Assembly: GCA_030427635.1 (NCBI GenBank)
Contig: JAUIBA010000009.1
Span: forward strand, 87,987 to 151,986
Direction: 5' to 3'
Length of the DNA stretch: 64,000 nt
Origin: Bacteroidia bacterium
GTDB lineage: Bacteria; Bacteroidota; Bacteroidia; Chitinophagales; Chitinophagaceae
A program made the position numbers and the translations under genes. A model generated the notes under the pieces. That model was not told where the DNA came from. It did not search any database and worked only from the letters and a program-made list of their open reading frames with translations. Positions 57,461 through 64,000 of the stretch are shown here, piece after piece; positions within the stretch are counted from its first letter, which is position 1, and every line of letters starts with the position of its first letter.

Positions 57461-57609
57461 ATTTCTACGTTTAGGGGGGTGTATAGTAGCTGATACAGCC
57501 GTAACCCGGACTGTATACTGCTGTAAGTTAATATCAGACTACAGATAGTTAACGTACGATTTGACAGGTGGAATCAAACAGCGGGAAAATGCGACAAAAG
57601 AGCCAAAAT

Positions 57610-57639
57610 GCCGTTAATGCCGTAAAAACGACCGTTCAT
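57610..57639 (+). promoter_or_regulatory. LytTR-type direct repeat GCCGTTAAT-N12-ACCGTTCAT
   Basis: Two 9-mers separated by exactly 12 bp, ~79 bp upstream of the LytS-like gene; second matches [TA][AC][CA]GTTN[AG][TG], first differs only at position 1. Confidence 0.55.
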
Positions 57640-57717
57640 CCAATAAAAAGGTGCGTTTATCCACGAATTACGCTATTAAGGGTAATAATGTGATATTTGT
57701 AATGCAACTGATGCCGC

Positions 57718-58788
57718 ATGCACTTCAAATCCAACCTATCGCCAGCGGCCGGCCGCATCATGCGCAATATGCTCTTCTGGCTGCTGCTGGCGTTTTATTT
57801 TGCCTCAGGGAGGCCTGCCGTATGGCGGGCATTTCCGCCATTGCTGCTGGTACTGCTTATGTCATTTGCAGTGCCGGCATATGTACATAATGATGTACTT
57901 GTGCCGAGGCTACTGCTACGCAGACGCTACTGGTGGTATGCACTATCACTGGCCGTACTGCTGTTCCTCACGGCCTGCTGCTCTTCATTATCCATGCAAT
58001 TTATCAACTACCTGTTTCCATGGCTGGAATATATGGGTAAGATGAAGGGCATAACACTTCCCTATCACCTGATACCGACCTGCATCATACTGACGATGCT
58101 GGCCCTGGGAAAACTAACTGCTGAAGCCATAAAAAATGAGCGCAGGATGGAGCGGATGGAAAAAGAGCGGCTGAGTACTGAGCTGGAGAGCCTGCGGGCA
58201 CAGATAAACCCCCACTTCCTGTTTAATGCGCTGAACACGATATATGGAATGGCCCGCAAACAGGATGAGCATACTGCAGATGCGGTAATAAAACTATCGG
58301 ACATACTGCGCCATGGACTTTATGAGTGTGAGGACGGGGAGGCAATGCTGGAGCAGGAGATAGCTTTCCTGCAGCAGTATGTGGACTTTGCCCGGCTGCG
58401 GATGCAGCACAGAAACTGCATAAAGATGCATATAGATACAGAGGACTATGGCATGCTGCGTATGGCCCCTATGCTGCTGACCCCATTTGTAGAAAATGCT
58501 ATAAAACACGGCTGTGACGGCAACATGACCGACCCGGCTATAGACATTTCACTTTCTGTAAAGAAAAACGAACTCACATTTGTATGTGAGAACAGCTATG
58601 ACCGCAACCAAACCAAATGGCAAAAGCCCTCAAGCGAGCAGGGGGGTATAGGCATAAGGAATGTGCAGCGGCGGCTGGAACTGTTATACAGCGGAAAACA
58701 TCACCTGAACATAAATGACTCCGGCACGCGTTTTCGTGTGGAGATGAACCTACAACTACATGAACCTGAACTGCGTAATAACCGATGA
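57718..58788 (+). CDS. LytS-family sensor histidine kinase (His_kinase domain)
   Basis: LRAQINPHFLFNALNTIYGMA; EQEIAFLQQYVDFARLRMQHR; APMLLTPFVENAIKHGCDG; GGIGIRNVQRRLELLY. Confidence 0.94.
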   Translation: MHFKSNLSPAAGRIMRNMLFWLLLAFYFASGRPAVWRAFPPLLLVLLMSFAVPAYVHNDVLVPRLLLRRRYWWYALSLAVLLFLTACCSSLSMQFINYLFPWLEYMGKMKGITLPYHLIPTCIILTMLALGKLTAEAIKNERRMERMEKERLSTELESLRAQINPHFLFNALNTIYGMARKQDEHTADAVIKLSDILRHGLYECEDGEAMLEQEIAFLQQYVDFARLRMQHRNCIKMHIDTEDYGMLRMAPMLLTPFVENAIKHGCDGNMTDPAIDISLSVKKNELTFVCENSYDRNQTKWQKPSSEQGGIGIRNVQRRLELLYSGKHHLNINDSGTRFRVEMNLQLHEPELRNNR

Positions 58789-59479
58789 TGAACCAATAGC
58801 AAGGGATATTCTGGAAGAGTATGCTAAAATGATACCGGGGCTGAATATCATAGCCAAATGCCGCAACGCAGTGGAAACACTGGAAGTGCTGCGCCATAAT
58901 AGTGTGGATGTACTGTTTACAGACATTCATATGCCCGGCATTACGGGCCTGGACTTTATACGGTCGCTCAAGGAGCCCCCTGCTATTATTATAACAACGG
59001 CCTATCCTAACTATGCTATAGACGGCTTTGATATAGACGCTATAGACTATCTGCTGAAGCCGATATCCATAGACAGGTTTCTGCGCGCCATCAATAAAGT
59101 GTACCGAAGACTGGAAACAGAAGAAACGGCGGAAAAGCCCGTGGCCCCTACGGCGGAAAAGACATTTTTCTTCATCAAATCGAACGCGGATCTGGTGAAG
59201 ATATCCTATGACGCCATACAGTATATAGAAGGGCTGGAAAACTATGTGCGCATACACTGTGAGGATAAATCCATCATATCCTTCACGACGATGAAGCATA
59301 TGGTAGACCTGCTGAGCAGGCATGGATTTCTGCGCATACACCGGTCTTACATCATAAATCTGAGCAAGGTGACCAGTGTGCAAAATCACTCATTCAAAAT
59401 AGGCAACACAGAACTGGCTATAGGTAAGAGCTACCGCAAGAGCGTAGCAGAGGTGCTGAAGAACTACTACTCTATATAA
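58760..59479 (+). CDS. LytTR family response regulator
   Basis: REC: VITDDEPIARDILEEY, VLFTDIHMPGITGLDFI; LytTR: FIKSNADLVKISYDAIQYIEGLENYVRIHCEDKSIISFTTMKHMVDLLSRHGFLRIHRSYIINLSKV. Confidence 0.95.
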   Translation: MNLNCVITDDEPIARDILEEYAKMIPGLNIIAKCRNAVETLEVLRHNSVDVLFTDIHMPGITGLDFIRSLKEPPAIIITTAYPNYAIDGFDIDAIDYLLKPISIDRFLRAINKVYRRLETEETAEKPVAPTAEKTFFFIKSNADLVKISYDAIQYIEGLENYVRIHCEDKSIISFTTMKHMVDLLSRHGFLRIHRSYIINLSKVTSVQNHSFKIGNTELAIGKSYRKSVAEVLKNYYSI

Positions 59480-59485
59480 GTAAAA

Positions 59486-59511
59486 AGGCGGGCGCAGTTT
59501 TGCGCCCGCCT
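59486..59511 (-). terminator. Intrinsic terminator for the minus-strand gene at 59532-60185
   Basis: AGGCGGGCGCA-GTTT/AAAC-TGCGCCCGCCT; minus strand continues TTTTTAC. Confidence 0.8.
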
Positions 59512-59531
59512 GTAACATTATCTGTCTTCCG

Positions 59532-60185
59532 TTATCCTTTATCGTCCTTTTTACACTGCTCCATAAACCAGTTAGTCTTATCACTACCCCAGTGCGGTAT
59601 TGCTATGTCGGTAACTGATGCTTCCTTTTCAAACAGTGAGGTTGCTTTCTCGAAATAAGGCATGGCCGCTTTTGCACCACCACCAAACTGCTTTGGCGTA
59701 TAAAATTTGCTGGTACCCTGCAGGTAGTACATGCGGGGGTTGTCCGGATTTTCCTTTTTGGCGCTCTCAAGGTTGTCAGCGAACACTTTGCCGTACTCCT
59801 GCCAGCGGTTCATAGGGTCTACCGCCATACGTGCATTAGCAATCATTGCCGCCAGTACATATGTCTCATCATTCTCTTTTTTCAGTATGCTTACAGCATC
59901 TTCCTTCTCTTTATCTGCCTCATCCAGATAAGCATCTCTTTTGGCAGCATCTTTTTCAAAATAAGAAAGCGTTGCCTTACTGTATGCTGCATAGTAATGG
60001 GTACTCCATTCTGAATCCCATTTCTTTGCTATGAGTGTGAGCTTATTGCTCTGCTCTATTTTCTTTGCCATATCCATAGTGGTATCGAAGGCAAGGAATG
60101 TTTTTTCCAGTGGTACTCTAAAGTCCTGAGCGGCGGCGGCTGTTGTTACAAATGCTGCAGCGGCAATTAGTATTGTGTTTTTCAT
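59532..60185 (-). CDS. Hypothetical secreted protein, TPR-like
   Basis: Signal MKNTILIAAAAFVTTAAAAQ; helix-rich; MYYLQGTSKFYTPKQFGGGAKAAMPYFEKATSLFEKE. Confidence 0.7.
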   Translation of the reverse strand: MKNTILIAAAAFVTTAAAAQDFRVPLEKTFLAFDTTMDMAKKIEQSNKLTLIAKKWDSEWSTHYYAAYSKATLSYFEKDAAKRDAYLDEADKEKEDAVSILKKENDETYVLAAMIANARMAVDPMNRWQEYGKVFADNLESAKKENPDNPRMYYLQGTSKFYTPKQFGGGAKAAMPYFEKATSLFEKEASVTDIAIPHWGSDKTNWFMEQCKKDDKG

Positions 60186-60221
60186 TTTGTTGGTTTGTTT
60201 GTTCTGGTATGGATGATTGTA

Positions 60222-62438
60222 TTAAAGTTCGTCTTTGCTGAATTCTGAGAGTGACATATTAACACCAAAGAAAACAGTGCGGTAAAGTGCCGGCACAATG
60301 GGGCCTACATTAGTAAACGTCCCGGAAGCATCCTGACTATAACGATAGCCAAATACATTCTTACGATTGGTAACATTATCTACACTGATGTAGAATACCG
60401 TGAACCATTTGCCAAAGCTATGCAGATATGCGGCCGTAAGTGACAGGCTATGATAGTTGGGCGTGAGCTGAGACAGGAATGCAGTACCGGGATCGTAATA
60501 GGGGCGGCCACTGGCAAAGCTGTATGTGGCATTGAAACTGGTTTTGAGCTTATCTATCCAATATTTGCCCACCGCATTAAAGTTGTGACCTGCTATGAAT
60601 GTGGGGGTGGCCTGTACCGGGAAGTTCATGTACTTCCTCTTTGTATCTATATAGCTGTAGGATATCCAATAGTCGGTGTTCTTAAACGTCTTTTTATCGC
60701 GCCAGAAGAGCTCTAAACCCTGTGCGTAGCCATTACCGCCATTAGTAATGCCCTTGATGTCACTGTCAGCAAAGCGATATGGGTTAGGAATATAGCCATT
60801 ACCCGTTTCCAGAATGAGCTTATCGTACTGCTTGTAGTAGCCTTCCAGCCGGAGGGTGCGATTGTCCTGACTCCACTGCCAGTTGGCAATATAATGCGTA
60901 GCCGCCTGCATATCCATATTCTTATATCCGGGCAGATAGTCTGCTATAAGATAGAAGTTGGCCGCCTCCTGATAAAACAGACCCCCAGCTACTGAGGCCT
61001 GACTATGAATGCCGGTTTTCAGCGCCATAGAGAGGCGGGGAGCAATCTTATCGGTACCTAAGAGGGTGCTATGCTCATATCGTACACCGGGCTTAATGGC
61101 GAAACGATTCACCGGTACCCACTCCAGCTCGGCATAGCCACCTATGAGTACTTCATTAAACTTCTGACCCAAAAGAGAATCTGAGCTGCCAAACTTAAAG
61201 TGGCGGTCCTGACCAAAGTTCTGCACATCGGTACCAACGAGCAGATTAAGCCTGCTGTTTATATAGTCTTTGCCCTCAATGCGGAACTGGCGACGGTAAT
61301 CGGTATTGTCACTATTAAACACGCTGAAATCGCTTAGGGTATTGTTCTGACTTACAGATGCAGCTGTGTACAGCATGTATTTATGCTTAAACATCTGCCG
61401 GTAAGAAACATTGCTGTAGTAGTTATGGTCTTTGGTAAGAAAGTTGGCAGTGTCGGCACTAAAGGGATTAGGGATGCGCACACCTGTGGTGGTATGCTGT
61501 GTATTGAGCGTAACCTTCAGAATACCATCTTTATTGGGCGCCCACATATAACGAATATTACCGCTGCCTCCCTGAGGTACTTTGTAGAAATCAAAGTTGC
61601 TTTTCACGATACCGTAAAAGGGCGCGAGATTGGTATAGCCGCCGCCAAGGTCCAGACTACTCTTTTCCCATTTCTTTACACCGGATGCATACAGACCGCC
61701 CATATTGGCACCGAGGTTGATGGTGCTTTTATCGGGCATATCGGTAGTATTAAGTTCCAGTATGCCAGACAGCGCCTGGCCGTAACGGGCGCTATAGCCG
61801 CCGCTGCTGAATGCCATACCCTTGTACTGAAAAGCTCCGAAACGGCTACGGGTGGCAACACCCGGTGCACCACTAAAAAATGCATTCTGCACAACCATTC
61901 CATCAACAATAACGGCAGCTTCGTTTGCATCACCACCACGAACGAACATACCATTGTCGGGGCCGGTCTGCTGTGTGCCGGGGAGCATCTGCATGGCTTT
62001 TACCACATCGGCACCGGAACCTGCGGTTGTTACTATATCCAGGGGTTTCAGTACGGTTTTTGTTTTATCGTTAGTGGCATCAAATGAGCCTGCGGTAATC
62101 ACTACCATATCCAGGTCTTTGGGTGCACTGGCTTTAAGCGTAATGATGAGGCCGATAAGGTCGCCGTTTATCACGATAGGCATACCTCCGGTGCTGTGTG
62201 TAATTTCGGAAGCAACAATCGTCTGATTGCCGGACTCGGTAGTGGTGAAGCTGAATTTGCCCATGCTATCAGATGTAGCACCATCAATAGTGTTTTCCAG
62301 ATAAACATTGGCACCTCTAACGGGCTTGCCCTTGTCTGTCATTACTACACCGCTGATGGTGTACTGTGCCATAGCGGTGGTAAAGCCACCCAGCATCATT
62401 AATAAAAGTAATAAGGAGGAGTAAATATGTCTTATCAT
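60222..62438 (-). CDS. TonB-dependent receptor with carboxypeptidase-like regulatory domain
   Basis: YTISGVVMTDKGKPVRGANVYLENTIDGATSDSMGKFSF; plug VKAMQMLPGTQQTGPDNGMFVRGGDANEAAVIVDGMVV. Confidence 0.92.
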   Translation of the reverse strand: MIRHIYSSLLLLLMMLGGFTTAMAQYTISGVVMTDKGKPVRGANVYLENTIDGATSDSMGKFSFTTTESGNQTIVASEITHSTGGMPIVINGDLIGLIITLKASAPKDLDMVVITAGSFDATNDKTKTVLKPLDIVTTAGSGADVVKAMQMLPGTQQTGPDNGMFVRGGDANEAAVIVDGMVVQNAFFSGAPGVATRSRFGAFQYKGMAFSSGGYSARYGQALSGILELNTTDMPDKSTINLGANMGGLYASGVKKWEKSSLDLGGGYTNLAPFYGIVKSNFDFYKVPQGGSGNIRYMWAPNKDGILKVTLNTQHTTTGVRIPNPFSADTANFLTKDHNYYSNVSYRQMFKHKYMLYTAASVSQNNTLSDFSVFNSDNTDYRRQFRIEGKDYINSRLNLLVGTDVQNFGQDRHFKFGSSDSLLGQKFNEVLIGGYAELEWVPVNRFAIKPGVRYEHSTLLGTDKIAPRLSMALKTGIHSQASVAGGLFYQEAANFYLIADYLPGYKNMDMQAATHYIANWQWSQDNRTLRLEGYYKQYDKLILETGNGYIPNPYRFADSDIKGITNGGNGYAQGLELFWRDKKTFKNTDYWISYSYIDTKRKYMNFPVQATPTFIAGHNFNAVGKYWIDKLKTSFNATYSFASGRPYYDPGTAFLSQLTPNYHSLSLTAAYLHSFGKWFTVFYISVDNVTNRKNVFGYRYSQDASGTFTNVGPIVPALYRTVFFGVNMSLSEFSKDEL

Positions 62439-62648
62439 GTAGTGTGTGTATTATGAGGCAAAACTATGCAGCAGAAAGAGGCATATGAAATGAATTTCGG
62501 CTAAAAATGCGGGCATGTCGGTAAACTGTCGTTTTTCAACGGTAAAGGCGATGACAAGCCAGGGCCGAAGCTGTTGTCGTTTTTTTATAAATTGCACTGA
62601 TACTATGCGCAGTAATGCGCTACACATCACATACTGAAACAAAACATC

Positions 62649-63812
62649 ATGAGCCAGAGCATACTAGTAATAGATGACGAAAAAGCAATACGCAAAGTAC
62701 TTACAGAGATACTCACCTTTGAGGGCTTCACAGTAGATGAGGCTGCCGATGGCGCTGAAGGAGCCAAAAAGATAAAAGAGGGCAATTATGACTGTATCCT
62801 GTGCGATGTGAAAATGCCTAAAATGGATGGTATGGAAGTGTTGCAACTGGCTAAGCAGGAACGTCCTGACACTCCCTTTATAGTGATATCGGGACATGGC
62901 ACGATAGAGACGGCCGTAGATGCTGTGAAGAAGGGGGCATATGACTACATATCCAAGCCACCGGACCTGAACCGACTGCTGATAACGATACGCAATGCGA
63001 TGGACAAAAAGTCGCTGGTGACGGAAACAAAGCAGCTGCGCAAGCGTATATCGCGCGGGTATGAGATGATAGGCGAAAGTGAACCTATCATGCGTATACA
63101 TGATACAATAGCCAAGGTAGCACCTACTGATGCCCGCGTGCTGATAACCGGTGAAAATGGCGTGGGTAAGGAGCTGGTAGCACGCCGCATACATGAGCTC
63201 AGTAACCGGTCGGCAGGACCGATAATAGAGGTGAACTGTGCGGCTATACCCAGTGAGCTGATAGAGAGTGAGCTATTTGGCCATGAAAAAGGGTCATTCA
63301 CATCGGCAATAAAGCAAAGAATAGGCAAGTTTGAACAGGCCAATGGCGGAACCCTGTTTCTGGACGAAATAGGCGATATGCACCTGGATGCACAGGCAAA
63401 GATGCTACGCGCACTGCAGGAGGGCAAAATAACGCGTGTAGGCGGCGAAAAAGATATAAAAGTAGATGTGCGTGTACTGGCGGCTACCAATAAGAATCTG
63501 ATGGAAGAGGTAGACGCCAAGAAGTTCCGACTAGACCTATACCACCGCCTGAGTGTGATACTGATACAGGTGCCCTCTCTGAATGCCCGTAAGGAGGACA
63601 TACCGGCACTGGTAAACCATTTCCTTAAAGCGATAAGTGATGAGTACAAACAAACACCCAAAGAGATAGAAAAAGAAGCAATAGAGGCGTTGCAGGCGCA
63701 TAACTGGACTGGTAACATAAGGGAGCTGCGCAATGTGGTGGAGCGCCTCATAATACTCTCTGACAAAACGATTACCCAAAAGGATGTGGAGTCGTATATA
63801 CTTATAGCATAA
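62649..63812 (+). CDS. Sigma-54-dependent (NtrC-family) response regulator lacking a C-terminal Fis HTH
   Basis: REC SILVIDDEKAIRKVLTEIL; AAA+ ITGENGVGKELVARRIH, ELFGHEKGSFTSAIKQRIGKFEQANGGTLFLDEIGDM, GAFTGA-like GSFTSA; ends shortly after NWTGNIRELRNVVERLIILS. Confidence 0.94.
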   Translation: MSQSILVIDDEKAIRKVLTEILTFEGFTVDEAADGAEGAKKIKEGNYDCILCDVKMPKMDGMEVLQLAKQERPDTPFIVISGHGTIETAVDAVKKGAYDYISKPPDLNRLLITIRNAMDKKSLVTETKQLRKRISRGYEMIGESEPIMRIHDTIAKVAPTDARVLITGENGVGKELVARRIHELSNRSAGPIIEVNCAAIPSELIESELFGHEKGSFTSAIKQRIGKFEQANGGTLFLDEIGDMHLDAQAKMLRALQEGKITRVGGEKDIKVDVRVLAATNKNLMEEVDAKKFRLDLYHRLSVILIQVPSLNARKEDIPALVNHFLKAISDEYKQTPKEIEKEAIEALQAHNWTGNIRELRNVVERLIILSDKTITQKDVESYILIA

Positions 63813-63833
63813 ACATAACCGATACTATTAACT

Positions 63834-63868
63834 AAGAGCGGCAGTCATAAAGACTGCCGCTCTTTTTA
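63834..63868 (+). terminator. Intrinsic terminator of the sigma-54 regulator gene
   Basis: AAGAGCGGCAGTC-ATAAA-GACTGCCGCTCTT then TTTATG. Confidence 0.9.
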
Positions 63869-63939
63869 TGTTTATACAGATATATAGGCCAAAAATGGTT
63901 GGTAAAATCTGCTGTAATCCTTTACTGCATTGATTTTGG

Positions 63940-63975
63940 AAGAAGTTTATTGAAATTAGTTTCAATAAACTTCTT
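63940..63975. repeat. Perfect 16-bp inverted repeat with 4-nt loop
   Basis: AAGAAGTTTATTGAAA-TTAG-TTTCAATAAACTTCTT. Confidence 0.85.
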
Positions 63976-64000
63976 TGCTTTATGGTTACTTCAAAAAAAA

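Noticed and set aside
57483-57530. TGTATAGTAG..GATACAG..CTGTATACTG motifs as an XRE operator
   Set aside because: Only short, irregular half-sites (TACAG/CTGTA) could be paired; too weak to report as a site.
62945-63766. 273-aa ORF antisense to the sigma-54 regulator
   Set aside because: Ser/Arg-rich shadow translation of a conserved AAA+ gene.
1-64000. tRNA/rRNA genes, prophage, transposase, toxin-antitoxin or known defence island
   Set aside because: None recognised on either strand by inspection; tRNAscan-SE and domain searches would be needed to exclude them formally.

Overview
The window looks like a Bacteroidota (Chitinophagaceae-like) chromosomal segment. Supporting signs are TAnnTTTG-type promoters, type IX secretion C-terminal domains, PorP/SprF, SusC-like TonB receptors and DUF4402/DUF4476 proteins. 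Most of it is housekeeping or metabolic: partial clpX, 2-oxoacid ferredoxin oxidoreductase alpha, 3-hydroxyacyl-CoA dehydrogenase, FAH-family hydrolase, beta carbonic anhydrase, nadC, fused branched-chain 2-oxoacid dehydrogenase E1, nhaD, mutL, clpC, nfu, manC, serS, dgt. There is also a tandem pair of giant PKD/gliding-motility adhesins followed by porP/sprF, a LytS/LytTR two-component pair, and an orphan sigma-54 response regulator. I saw no CRISPR array, rRNA, convincing tRNA, prophage or recognisable multi-gene defence island. The most interesting unexplained signals are non-coding. (1) Two diverged copies of a ~270-bp non-coding element sit ~8 kb apart in opposite orientation (45089-45355 and 53544-53815), with strictly conserved promoter-like blocks. 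(2) A structured candidate ncRNA with its own promoter-like motif and strong terminator lies between mutL and clpC (~37940-38160). (3) REP-like palindromes form direct repeats around a T9SS cargo gene (53870-53898 and 55634-55690). (4) A LytTR-type 9-12-9 direct repeat lies upstream of lytS. All calls come from reading the sequence and supplied translations; no database search was run.
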